This document shows positions 27,349-34,833 of a stretch of DNA of 64,000 nt, piece after piece (position 1 is the first letter of the stretch; each line of letters begins with the position of its first letter). The stretch is from JBGPGW01 sp046349515 (GTDB taxonomy: Bacteria; Pseudomonadota; Alphaproteobacteria; CADEGL01). The position numbers and the translations under genes were made by a program. The stretch covers positions 96,023 through 160,022 of the forward strand of contig JAXMCE010000009.1 of assembly GCA_046349515.1 (NCBI GenBank). Direction: 5' to 3'. Below the pieces are notes generated by a model, which made no database searches, was not told where the DNA came from, and saw nothing but the letters and a program-made list of their open reading frames with translations.

Positions 27349-27921
27349 TCAGACGACGACGAGGGTTGGCTTGAGCAGCACCGGCCGCGCGACGTTGTAG
27401 AAGTTGGGTGACGTCGCCATCACGGCTTGGTGGACTTCGGCGAACTGCTCCTTCGTGCCGTTGCCCTTGATGCGCACGGTGTAACGAAGGCCCTCGTAGC
27501 CTGGCGCCACAGCGGGATCGAGGCCGAGGAAGCCGCGCAGGTCGATCTCGCCTTCCGTCTCGATCTCGAGACTCTCCAGCGCAATCCCGCGCACCGCGCA
27601 CTGGGCCACGTAGCCCACCGTCATGCAGGCGTTGAGCGCCGCCAAGAGATGCTCCTGCGGGTTGGCGAAGCGGTTCTCTCCGCCCAATTCGCTCGGCTCG
27701 TCGATATCGATCGCGAAGCGACGCGCCACCGTCTGGCCGGCGATGCCGAAACCTTCCACCTCGGTGCGGCTGCGCGTCTGGCCTTGCCAGGCGGTGGTGA
27801 CACGCCAATTCGTCATGGCATTGGCGGGATCGCGCTTCACCCCGTCAATCAGGGCAAAGAGATCATCCATGTTGAGGCCGTTCATGACAGAGGGTGCCTT
27901 GGTCTTGGTTTGGGCGTTCAT
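27349..27921 (-). CDS. OsmC-family protein
   Basis: The 190-residue cytosolic protein has the OsmC pattern: NPQEHLLAALNACMTVGY at about 88-105 carries the conserved helix and cysteine, and an SPNFYNVARP segment near the C-terminus supplies the second region. The usual two reactive cysteines of hydroperoxide-reducing OsmC/Ohr are not clearly both present, so peroxidase activity is uncertain. AAGGAGAC upstream of ATG is the same ribosome site as in the next gene upstream. It is 57 bases downstream of the ferritin-like gene, forming a two-gene unit that faces the regulator-hydrolase gene. Confidence 0.85.
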   Translation of the reverse strand: MNAQTKTKAPSVMNGLNMDDLFALIDGVKRDPANAMTNWRVTTAWQGQTRSRTEVEGFGIAGQTVARRFAIDIDEPSELGGENRFANPQEHLLAALNACMTVGYVAQCAVRGIALESLEIETEGEIDLRGFLGLDPAVAPGYEGLRYTVRIKGNGTKEQFAEVHQAVMATSPNFYNVARPVLLKPTLVVV

Positions 27922-27978
27922 CGTGAGTCTCCTTATGTCGGGTTTGAGGGCTGTCGAACGTGAGAATTGGTGCCGCCG

Positions 27979-28911
27979 TTACCGGAGCGAGGCGAGGGCC
28001 GCCTCGACTCGCCCGCCCTGATCTGCGGTGATCATCCCCGAGAACACTGCGCCGAAGTGCGGATGCTCCGCGCCCGAGTGGATGTATTGCCAGCGATAGG
28101 CATTGAGGAACGCGGCCTCGACCGCCGCCGACTCCTCCCGAGCAACCGTGCGGCCGCACGCGGCCGCGAAGTAGCCCGCGTCGGCCTTGGCTTGGGCCCG
28201 AAGGATTCCGTCCACCGCGCCGACAAGCGCGATGAACTCGTCGACCGCGGTGTCGCGCTCCTCCGCCGTCAACTCGCCATCGAGGCGCCGCCATTCGAGC
28301 TCGTCCAGGATCGCGTGCTGGCTTTCCTCCTTCCAATGGTGGAGGAACACATCCTTGAACAGCGGTGACAGTTCGGTGTCCGGATCGATGCTCTGCCGGT
28401 AATGAGCCTGGGTGAACAACTCGATGTCGAGCGTCAGCGCCAGCACGGCCCAGGTGCTCTTGCCGAGCACCGCATGGGCGACCTCGTTCGGGTCGATGTC
28501 GAATCGGTAGCCGGCCGGCATCACCGAAGCCATCATGGACTCGATGCGCCTGAACAGCGCCTGGTGCTTCAGCTCCTCGTCGCTGAAGCGCACCAACGCC
28601 TCCAATGCCATCTGGTCGCCGAACAAGTGATCCTGGGTCAGCTCCAGGATCTTGGCGTTGATGAAGCGCTCCACGAGGCCGAAGATGTTCGCGTAGGTGC
28701 GTCCCTGAATCTGGCTCACGAAGCGCTTTTCGTCCGCCGACAACGTGGTGAAGTCCTTGGCGAGCGAAAGCCCATCCGGGAGGAATTTGTGGCCGGTGTC
28801 GAAGCGCCGGCCGCGGATCACGTCCGCTTCCACGTCCCAGCGCACGCGCTTCGAGGCCTGCACACACCGTGCGTAGCGCTCGGTGTCGGAAATCGAAGTC
28901 ATCATGTTCAT
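27979..28911 (-). CDS. ferritin-like diiron protein
   Basis: This 310-residue helical protein has two EXXH-type motifs, ELKH in SDEELKHQALFRR and ESQH in WKEESQHAILDELEW, and further conserved glutamates. This pattern belongs to ferritin-like diiron carboxylate proteins, including N-oxygenase-type enzymes. It is cytosolic, without signal peptide. AAGGAGACGGACG precedes the chosen ATG; an in-frame extension to 29019 lacks any family features. It is co-oriented with the OsmC gene and divergent from the wHTH-hydrolase gene. A specific reaction cannot be assigned. Confidence 0.7.
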   Translation of the reverse strand: MNMMTSISDTERYARCVQASKRVRWDVEADVIRGRRFDTGHKFLPDGLSLAKDFTTLSADEKRFVSQIQGRTYANIFGLVERFINAKILELTQDHLFGDQMALEALVRFSDEELKHQALFRRIESMMASVMPAGYRFDIDPNEVAHAVLGKSTWAVLALTLDIELFTQAHYRQSIDPDTELSPLFKDVFLHHWKEESQHAILDELEWRRLDGELTAEERDTAVDEFIALVGAVDGILRAQAKADAGYFAAACGRTVAREESAAVEAAFLNAYRWQYIHSGAEHPHFGAVFSGMITADQGGRVEAALASLR

Positions 28912-29014
28912 CGTCCGTCTCCTTGTTAGGCGGGTGCGTCGCATCCAAGGGCGAGCGGCTACCCGTTGGCCGCGGAGAATGGCGACGGAGCGCCGGGAAG
29001 ACTTTGCCGGACCC

Positions 29015-29044
29015 TTCACATGAGCATGATTTGCGCGCGATAAT
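29015..29044 (+). promoter_or_regulatory. candidate promoter of the wHTH-hydrolase gene
   Basis: TTCACA at 29015-29020 and GATAAT at 29039-29044 have an 18-base spacer, about 45 bases before the chosen GTG start. The 178-base region between the divergent genes must also hold the promoter for the diiron/OsmC unit. Confidence 0.4.
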
Positions 29045-29089
29045 TCCTTGAGAGCGGCCCGAAAGACGGCCGCCCAAGGAGAGGTTCGC

Positions 29090-30307
29090 GTGGCATTTTT
29101 CTTTTCCGGCCACCGGTTGGACCCGGACCGGCGGGAGTTGACGCGCGGTGCCGAGACCGTCGCGGTCCAGCCCCAGGTATTCGACCTTCTGCTCTACCTC
29201 ATCCGCCATCGCGGCCGGGTGGTGAGCAAGGACGACCTCATCGCCCATGTCTGGAACGGCCGCATCGTCTCCGACTCGACGCTGACCAGCCGAATCAACG
29301 CCGCGCGCACAGCCGTGGGCGATGATGGCGATCGGCAGGCGCTGATCCGCACCGTCGCGCGCAAAGGCATCCGCTTCGTGGGCGAGGTGGAGGAGCGCGA
29401 TGACGATGGCGGCGCATCGCCATCATCCGCGCCGACCGCTGTTCCCCCCGCCCCCGCAAGAGGAGCCGCCGCCCCACGACAAGACATTCGCTATTGCCGC
29501 GCGCCGGATGGGGTGCGCCTGGCGTATGCGATCAGTGGCGAGGGGCCGCCGCTCGTGAAGACGGCCAATTGGATGAACCACCTGGCCTACGATTGGGAAA
29601 GTCCGGTCTGGGCCCACATGCTCCACGGCCTATCGCGCGGACGCACGCTCGTGCGCTACGACGCGCGCGGCAACGGCCTGTCGGATTGGGAAGTGCCCGA
29701 GGTCTCGCTGGAGACCTGGGTCTCCGACCTGGAGACGGTGGTCGATACGGTGGGTCTCGAACGGTTTCCGCTGCTCGGCATCTCCCAGGGGTGCGGCATT
29801 TCCATCGCCTATGCGACGCGCCATCCCGAGCGCGTCTCCCACCTGATCCTCTACGGCGGGGGACTCAAGGGCGCACATAACCGCTCGCCTCAGGATTCCG
29901 AGCGCCGCAAGGCCCTCGTCACCCTGGCCCGCCTCGAATGGGGTCTCGACACTCCGGCATTCCGCCAGATGTTCACCCTTCGCTTCCTGCCGGAAGGCAC
30001 ACGGGAGCAGATCGATTTCTTCAACGAGCTGCAGCGCCGCACCACCTCGCCCGAATGCGCTGCTCGCTACCTGGAGGCTTCCGCCAACATTGACGTCAGC
30101 CACCTGGCCTCGAAGGTAAAGGCTCCCACTCTCGTACTCCATGCCCGCGATGAAATTGTCTGGCCGATCGGTTGGGCACAAGAGATGGCGGCCGCGATTC
30201 CCGATGCGCGGTTCGTCGCACTCAATAGCCGAAACCACCTGCTGCTGGAGCATGAACCCGCGGCAGCACAATTCCTCGAGGAAGTGCGATTATTCCTCGG
30301 CGCGTGA
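29090..30307 (+). CDS. OmpR-type DNA-binding domain fused to alpha/beta hydrolase
   Basis: The 405-residue protein joins two domains. Residues about 5-95 form an OmpR/PhoB-type winged helix (VAVQPQVFDLLLYLIRHRGR and DSTLTSRINAARTAVGD). After an Ala/Pro linker, about 130-400 form an alpha/beta hydrolase with nucleophile GISQGCG, acid Asp in HARDEIVWP and a His in SRNHLLLE. There is no receiver domain. The chosen start is GTG at 29090, since AAGGAGAG lies 6 bases before it; an earlier start at 29048 in the same frame has no ribosome site. It may sense or degrade a small ester and control the divergent diiron/OsmC genes. Confidence 0.83.
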   Translation: MAFFFSGHRLDPDRRELTRGAETVAVQPQVFDLLLYLIRHRGRVVSKDDLIAHVWNGRIVSDSTLTSRINAARTAVGDDGDRQALIRTVARKGIRFVGEVEERDDDGGASPSSAPTAVPPAPARGAAAPRQDIRYCRAPDGVRLAYAISGEGPPLVKTANWMNHLAYDWESPVWAHMLHGLSRGRTLVRYDARGNGLSDWEVPEVSLETWVSDLETVVDTVGLERFPLLGISQGCGISIAYATRHPERVSHLILYGGGLKGAHNRSPQDSERRKALVTLARLEWGLDTPAFRQMFTLRFLPEGTREQIDFFNELQRRTTSPECAARYLEASANIDVSHLASKVKAPTLVLHARDEIVWPIGWAQEMAAAIPDARFVALNSRNHLLLEHEPAAAQFLEEVRLFLGA

Positions 30308-30509
30308 CGGGCGCCAGTTTGCCGTGAGCCGGGGCACGACGCCGTCCGCGACGACCGCCTCCGAGGCCGGGAGCGGGACAAGACGCGCACAATTCGAAGC
30401 TGCGCCGAAAATTCTTGCCCGGCATGAGCCATCCCCACATCATCCGACCGTTACGGCCGATGAGAGACATCGGCGACGCTCGTGACACATCCAATGGGTG
30501 GGGGCAGAG

Positions 30510-30752
30510 ATGAAACTGGCAGTCGCAACGATCGTGTTGTCGCTTTATGCCGCGACCGCGCTCGCCGCCGGCACGTGCAAGGAAGAAGCGGGAGACAAGA
30601 ATCTCGCGGGCGCCGCGCTCAAGAGTTTCATGACGAAGTGCAAGACCGACGCCAAAGTGTCGTGCGACCAGGCCGCGGCGGAGAAGAAGCTTGCCGGTGC
30701 CGCCAAGACGAGCTTCACCAAGAAATGCGTCAACGACTCGATCGGTCAGTAA
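30510..30752 (+). CDS. PsiF-repeat secreted protein
   Basis: The 80-residue protein has a signal peptide (1-20, ending ALAAG) and two PsiF repeats: CKEEAGDKNLAGAALKSFM from residue 23 and CDQAAAEKKLAGAAKTSFT from 51, each ending in a further cysteine. PsiF is a phosphate-starvation-induced periplasmic protein of unknown role in E. coli. The four cysteines could form two disulfides. The start was placed at 30510 because GGGGGCAG lies just upstream. The 202 bases before it contain no other clear feature. Confidence 0.8.
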   Translation: MKLAVATIVLSLYAATALAAGTCKEEAGDKNLAGAALKSFMTKCKTDAKVSCDQAAAEKKLAGAAKTSFTKKCVNDSIGQ

Positions 30753-30809
30753 TTCGGTAGGCGTCGGGCCGCCGCGCTCGAGCGGCGCCTCTCTCAACCG
30801 TCGAAGGCT

Positions 30810-30833
30810 CGCCGGGCGCTCTCTCGCCCGGCG
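30810..30833. terminator. bidirectional terminator between convergent genes
   Basis: CGCCGGGCG at 30810-30818 and CGCCCGGCG at 30825-30833 form a perfect 9-bp stem with loop CTCTCT. It lies between the PsiF-like gene and the 3' end of the glycine-rich protein gene, and T-rich sequence follows on the plus strand. Confidence 0.6.
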
Positions 30834-30865
30834 GCGTTCGCGCTCGTTCTTTCGCAGCGTGTCTT

Positions 30866-32533
30866 CTAGGCGGCGACGCCTGAACGGCCGGGCGAGGCAG
30901 GCCGGCTCGTCTCCAACTCGTCGAGCTGGGCCGTAATGACGCTGCGGTGCGCGGAGATCTCCCGCTGGAGCGCTTGCAGGTTCTCGATGTCCTCCTCCGA
31001 CATGCCCTCTTCGTGCCTCGTCACATGGGGGATGAGGCGATCGAGGCTGCTCGTCAGGAATGCGAGCAACTCGAGGTTCGTGAGGCGCAATTGCGAATGG
31101 AGCGTGTTGATCTCCGCATGGCAGTTGGTCGACCACGGGATGGGCAGGAGTCCCTCCGTCCCGCCCGCTGCCGTCTCGGCCACGCGGCTCGGCGGCGCGA
31201 GCGCCGCGATCGCCTTCCGTTCGGGCGCCGGCAATTGATCGGGCGCGCGCGCCGTCCTCGCGAGGAGGCCGACGCTTTTCGACCGTCCCGGGGCCGACAA
31301 CGCCCGGGCAAAGGCGCTGTTTCCAATCGCCCAGCGGAGGCGCGGGAATTTGACCGAACCCATCAGGAGGCCCATGAGCCCGCCCATGCCGAGGAGCCAG
31401 GCCAAAGCCGCGCCCCCCGAGATGTCGCCCGATGGCCGGCTGGCAAGGGTCGATCCCTCGGCCGAATTGTCCTCGCCGACGCTCGTGCTCTCCGCATTGG
31501 CTTCGGCCGGTGCCACTTTGCCGTTGGCGCCAAATGGAAAGGCTGCCGCATTCTGAGCGGCGACAGCCTCGTGCTGCGGCGGAGCGGGCGGCTTCACGGA
31601 CAGGGTCACCGCCTCGAAGCTCCGATCAACGGTCATCGCGGCCGATTGCTTGCGCGCGTCCTCCTTCCGGACCGAGAGAGTCTCCGGCCGCGCGGCGCTC
31701 GTGCTCGCCAACGACGTCGGCTCGGATTGGGGCGCAGGGGATGGAGCGTACCCGGCCGGCTCGGCGACCGTGGACACGGCGGGTGAGGCCGTCCCCTCGC
31801 CTGCCTGCCTTGCCACCGCCGAAGGAATCGGGCCCGGGGGCTGTTGGCCCTCGCGTGTCGGCCCGTTGAGGCGGGAGTAGCCGCGCGCACCGGGCCCGGA
31901 GTCGCCCCCGCTGCCAACCTGTCCCGCGCCACCCGCGGTTGCTTCCGTCCCGCTCGACGCGGCCGAAAGGCCGGTCGCTATCCCGGAGGCGCTTGTCCCC
32001 TGGCCCGTGGCAACGCCGCTCGCGACGCCAGCCGCACCGACGCCGCCACGTCCTGTGGCACCGGCCGCACCGATGCCCGATGCGCCGATTCCCGCAGCGC
32101 CGCCGCCATCGCCGCCTGCGCCTTTGCCGAGACCTGCGCCAACCCCGACACCGTTGCCAGCGCCAACACCCGCGCCGCCTCCAACGCCAGCGCCGCCTCC
32201 AACGCCAGCGCCGCCGCCCGCTCCGCTCCCTGCGCCGCTGCCTACTCCGCTGCCCGCGCCGGCACCATTGCCGCCGCCATTCCCGGCACCGACACCATTG
32301 CCACCACCTCCCGCGCCAACACCGGCGCCGGCCCCGTTGCCGCCGCCATTTCCAGCGCCGACCCCGTTCCCGCCGCCTCCCGCGCCAACACCGACACCAC
32401 CACCCGCAGCGAAAGCCGAGCCGGAAACGACCCCAAACCCATCGCGGTCGACGGTGCATGGAACGGATGCGGCGAGGCAAGCGAGTGCGCTCGCCCAAAT
32501 CAAAGTGGGACTACACGGATGTCGCGTCGTCAT
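30866..32533 (-). CDS. glycine-rich envelope protein with an unfamiliar C-terminal domain (paralog A)
   Basis: The 555-residue protein was not recognised as any named family. It has an N-terminal signal-like segment (LIWASALACLAASVP, 11-25) and a Gly/Ala/Asn repeat region (44-170) with a 23-residue unit present twice. A Ser/Pro/Ala-rich stretch follows. A hydrophobic segment near 395-420 (AALAWLLGMGGLMGLLMGS) probably spans the membrane. The C-terminal 86 residues (470-555) are predicted helical, begin PIPWSTNCHAE, and are about two thirds identical by eye to the end of the protein at 33012. The start at 32533 is uncertain, with only GAGGGG close by. A structural or scaffold role at the membrane is a guess. 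Confidence 0.65.
   Translation of the reverse strand: MTTRHPCSPTLIWASALACLAASVPCTVDRDGFGVVSGSAFAAGGGVGVGAGGGGNGVGAGNGGGNGAGAGVGAGGGGNGVGAGNGGGNGAGAGSGVGSGAGSGAGGGAGVGGGAGVGGGAGVGAGNGVGVGAGLGKGAGGDGGGAAGIGASGIGAAGATGRGGVGAAGVASGVATGQGTSASGIATGLSAASSGTEATAGGAGQVGSGGDSGPGARGYSRLNGPTREGQQPPGPIPSAVARQAGEGTASPAVSTVAEPAGYAPSPAPQSEPTSLASTSAARPETLSVRKEDARKQSAAMTVDRSFEAVTLSVKPPAPPQHEAVAAQNAAAFPFGANGKVAPAEANAESTSVGEDNSAEGSTLASRPSGDISGGAALAWLLGMGGLMGLLMGSVKFPRLRWAIGNSAFARALSAPGRSKSVGLLARTARAPDQLPAPERKAIAALAPPSRVAETAAGGTEGLLPIPWSTNCHAEINTLHSQLRLTNLELLAFLTSSLDRLIPHVTRHEEGMSEEDIENLQALQREISAHRSVITAQLDELETSRPASPGRSGVAA
32024..32404 (-). repeat. glycine-rich low-complexity coding repeats
   Basis: The stretch codes residues 44-170 of paralog A, almost only Gly, Ala, Val and Asn. 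The 23-residue unit at residues 48-70 recurs unchanged at 71-93 (DNA 32324-32392 and 32255-32323), though the two DNA copies differ at several third positions. Shorter GGGAGV units follow. Confidence 0.85.
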
Positions 32534-32856
32534 GGCCCCTCGCGCCCCTGGCCGCTCTGCGCCTCGAACAAGGCGGCCATTCTTTCGGGCGATCGCGCGA
32601 TCGTCGGCGCCACATGCGCGGAGAACGCGACCGCCCGTTTTCACCATTGTTCGAAGCCGCTCCGCGGGGCGGAAGCGTTCAGACGGCCAAGCGTCCGATC
32701 GAAAGTGCTACTTCCAATTGCTGGTGAGCGCGGCCCGCCTCGCGGGGCGAGCGCTCCGACGGAGGCGCCGCATGCCCCCGGCAGCCACGACATGCCCTAA
32801 TGACGCCATGATCGGCGGCTCTTTGGCGGGACGGACCCACCATGGAGGAGCCGATC
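32534..32856. other. intergenic region between divergent envelope genes
   Basis: These 323 bases separate the start of paralog A (minus strand) from the small lipoprotein gene (plus strand). The region must hold both promoters. The only clear structure is the segment at 32671-32714, which resembles the region upstream of paralog B. No complete gene was found in either direction. Confidence 0.6.
32671..32714 (-). promoter_or_regulatory. conserved upstream element of paralog A
   Basis: Read on the plus strand, the element starts GGAAGCGTTCAGACGGCCA and ends ATCGAAAGTGCTACTTCC. The element at 34532-34576 starts GGAAGCGATCGGATGGCCA and ends ATCGAAAGTACTACTCC. It lies about 140 bases before the paralog A start; the similar element lies 123 bases before paralog B. 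Promoter or operator function is inferred from position and conservation. Confidence 0.55.
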
Positions 32857-33003
32857 ATGGCGAAGCTGATGGTGATTGGCGGGCTGATCTTCGCCCTTCT
32901 CGCGATGGGCGGATGCGGCAAACGCGCGGCGAACATGGGAACGGCGCCGCCCGGCGGCAGCGTCGCCCCGCCCGCATCGAGCGACGAGAACAGCCGCCAG
33001 TAG
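32857..33003 (+). CDS. small lipoprotein
   Basis: A 48-residue protein begins MAKLMVIGGLIFALLAMGGC, a signal sequence ending in a lipobox-like AMGGC with Cys20 as the lipidation site. The rest is short, polar and Pro/Ser-rich. GGAGGAG lies 6 bases before the start. The gene sits between the two paralogous envelope genes on the opposite strand and ends 8 bases before the stop of paralog B. No family was recognised. The position -3 residue is Met, acceptable but not ideal for a lipobox. Confidence 0.65.
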   Translation: MAKLMVIGGLIFALLAMGGCGKRAANMGTAPPGGSVAPPASSDENSRQ

Positions 33004-33011
33004 CCGCGCGC

Positions 33012-34409
33012 TCAAGCCCGCGGCCGCATCGCCTCCATCTCGTTGAGCTGGGCCGCGATCGCCGCGCGATGGGCGCCGATCTCGTTCTGAAGCGCCTTCA
33101 GGCTCGCGATGTCCTCATGGGATATGCCCTCCCCGCGATCGGTCACGTGGGGAATGAGCCGCTCCAGGCTGCTGGTGAGGAAGGAGAGAAGCTCGAGATT
33201 CGTGAAGCGGAGCTGTGATTCGAAGTTGCCGACGGCCGCATGGCAATGGATGGCCCAAGGAATGGGCTCGGAGGCCGCAGCCTCGCCCAGAGGGATGCGA
33301 GAGGGGACGGCCTGAGGCGGTCTCACCAGGATCGCGCGGTCCGGGGCAGGCTCGAGCGGAATGGGTTTTCCCGGCAATTGTCGCCCGCCTCGCGTGACGA
33401 AGGAGAGGGTCCGCCTCGCGCCAGCCATGCCGAGCTCGCGCAGAATTGCTCGTGTCCGGAGTCCTAGCCCCGGGAGTGCTAGCCCCCGGAGTCCTAGCCC
33501 CTGGAGTCCTCGACCCCGAAATCCTCGGCCATGGAAAAGAACGACAGCGAGGGCCGCGATGGCGGCACATGCGACGATGAGCCATGCCCACGCCGCAGGC
33601 GACGGGGTCCAGCTCCGCTGCGGCGCGCGGCTCGCAAGATAGGCGGCAAGCACGGCGCGCTTGTCGTCGGCCGCGGGCCCGATGGCGCCCACGGTCGATA
33701 CAAACGTCGGGAACTCCGCCTCACGATCGTGGATGGAAAGGCCCGCGATGATCGATGAGGCCGTTTCCTCGGACAACACCGTCGCATGGGTGGGTGCGGT
33801 CGCGTCCGCCTCTTCGGCGCTGTCCTGCGCCACGGACATGCCGGTCGGTCGCCCCTCCCGGCTCGCAATGACCGCCCTCCGATCACCTTTCTTTCCATGC
33901 CGTGCGGCGTTCGGCTTCTCGGTCTCCTTCGCCGGCGCGACCGCAGGATCGGCACGCGGCGGCTCCGGCTGGGTGAGCGCGACGGATTCAGCCACCACAG
34001 TGCTGAGCAGCTTCGGCGGGGCCTCGCCCTTGACCATGGTGGGGCGAACGGCTCCCGGCGCGCTCGATGTCTGGTCCGCGTCCTGGCTGGGCGCGGGCAA
34101 GAACGTGGATCCCTGGCCGGCGTCGAAGGTCACCGCTTGGGCCGCCGGGCCGTCATTCTCGGCAACGGGCGGGACGTCCAGCGCACTCGGCCCCGGAGTC
34201 ATGGCACCGGAGTCCTCGCCTGCCAGCGCAGCCGGGCTCGCGGCCTCGGTCCCTGGCTCGCCATCCGCGGCAGAGGCAATCATGGCGATCGGCAGAAACG
34301 TGTGCCGGTCGAGTCCCGCCGGCAGCATTACGATGAAAGACAGCAACGCACCGGCCAAAGCCCGATGCGCCATTACTTGGCGTCGTAGGCTCACGATCCC
34401 TCGTCCCAT
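33012..34409 (-). CDS. envelope protein with the same unfamiliar C-terminal domain (paralog B)
   Basis: The 465-residue protein has a signal-like segment (AHRALAGALLSFIVMLPAG) near residues 14-32. A long Ala/Pro/Glu-rich stretch follows, then a membrane segment (AWAWLIVACAAIAALAVVLF) near residue 275 and five 5-residue GLxGL-type repeats. A basic stretch leads to the C-terminal domain (388-465) shared with paralog A, starting PIPWAIHCHAA and containing SQLRFTNLELLSFLTSSLER. The glycine-rich repeats of paralog A are absent. The start is uncertain: ATG at 34409 or ATG at 34373, neither with a clear ribosome site. No named family was recognised. Confidence 0.65.
   Translation of the reverse strand: MGRGIVSLRRQVMAHRALAGALLSFIVMLPAGLDRHTFLPIAMIASAADGEPGTEAASPAALAGEDSGAMTPGPSALDVPPVAENDGPAAQAVTFDAGQGSTFLPAPSQDADQTSSAPGAVRPTMVKGEAPPKLLSTVVAESVALTQPEPPRADPAVAPAKETEKPNAARHGKKGDRRAVIASREGRPTGMSVAQDSAEEADATAPTHATVLSEETASSIIAGLSIHDREAEFPTFVSTVGAIGPAADDKRAVLAAYLASRAPQRSWTPSPAAWAWLIVACAAIAALAVVLFHGRGFRGRGLQGLGLRGLALPGLGLRTRAILRELGMAGARRTLSFVTRGGRQLPGKPIPLEPAPDRAILVRPPQAVPSRIPLGEAAASEPIPWAIHCHAAVGNFESQLRFTNLELLSFLTSSLERLIPHVTDRGEGISHEDIASLKALQNEIGAHRAAIAAQLNEMEAMRPRA
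33457..33531 (-). repeat. five 15-bp tandem units inside paralog B
   Basis: Five units related to CGGAGTCCTAGCCCC follow one another. On the coding strand they give the repeats GFRGR, GLQGL, GLRGL, ALPGL and GLRTR, just after the membrane segment. Copies 1 and 3 are identical (33457-33471 and 33487-33501), which suggests recent tandem duplication. Confidence 0.85.
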
Positions 34410-34531
34410 CAACCGAGATACGATGACGCTGGACCGTTGCCCCGACCGGCCAAGACAGGCCGTCCCCCAGGCGCAAACGGGATACGCCTTTACGATAGTT
34501 AACGCCATTCTTGGAGACCGGCCAAAGGCTT

Positions 34532-34576
34532 GGAAGCGATCGGATGGCCAGTCGTAAATATCGAAAGTACTACTCC
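34532..34576 (-). promoter_or_regulatory. conserved upstream element of paralog B
   Basis: It is the counterpart of the element at 32671-32714, with one single-base gap in the alignment and about 70 percent matching bases by eye. It lies 123 bases before the chosen start of paralog B and borders the AT-rich tract. Confidence 0.55.
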
Positions 34577-34762
34577 TTTTGGAACATATCGGCTTGCGAT
34601 GAATGCCGGTCTCGGTCCCGAGAATCGAGTCTCATATCAACTGAAATGCTACTTATATGTTATAACTCAATATATTATAAACGTTATATAATCTATTTAG
34701 TTCGCTCTTTATTTGATCAACTTGTTAAAATTACAATAATTAATTTTAAGAACTCTGCCCAG
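34577..34762. other. AT-rich tract in an otherwise GC-rich window
   Basis: This is the most AT-rich part of the window (for instance 34650-34750 is mostly A and T), while the genes on both sides are GC-rich. It contains many TATAAT-like words and a small hairpin TCTCGG-TC-CCGAGA at 34610-34623. It lies upstream of paralog B and beyond the 3' end of the DUF1989 gene. An open frame runs through it, but it has no codon bias, no ribosome site and no recognisable protein. It may be a regulatory region bound by an AT-preferring nucleoid protein, or a foreign fragment. Confidence 0.7.
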
Positions 34763-34807
34763 GTAGCGGCGATAGCCAAGTAGGCGATAGCCAAGTAGCG
34801 GTGATAG
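34763..34807. repeat. short tandem repeat downstream of the DUF1989 gene
   Basis: Nearly three copies of GTAGCGGCGATAGCCAA are seen: 17 bases at 34763-34779, a 15-base version at 34780-34794, and a partial copy at 34795-34807. The repeat lies between the AT-rich tract and the stop codon of the DUF1989 gene. Confidence 0.75.
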
Positions 34808-34833
34808 AAGGGCCGCCGCCCGATGGCCTCGGC

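Noticed and set aside
31844..33218. Overlapping Pro/Ala-rich and Arg-rich plus-strand frames in the envelope gene region
   Set aside because: They are antisense frames of the glycine-rich coding repeats; Gly codons read as Pro/Ala codons on the other strand.
34511..34783. 90-codon plus-strand frame through the AT-rich tract
   Set aside because: No ribosome site, no start near a promoter, and the sequence looks like translation of random AT-rich DNA. Kept only as part of the AT-rich region.
34763..34807. Possible start of a CRISPR array
   Set aside because: Fewer than three imperfect 15-17 bp copies placed end to end without spacers, and no cas gene in the window.
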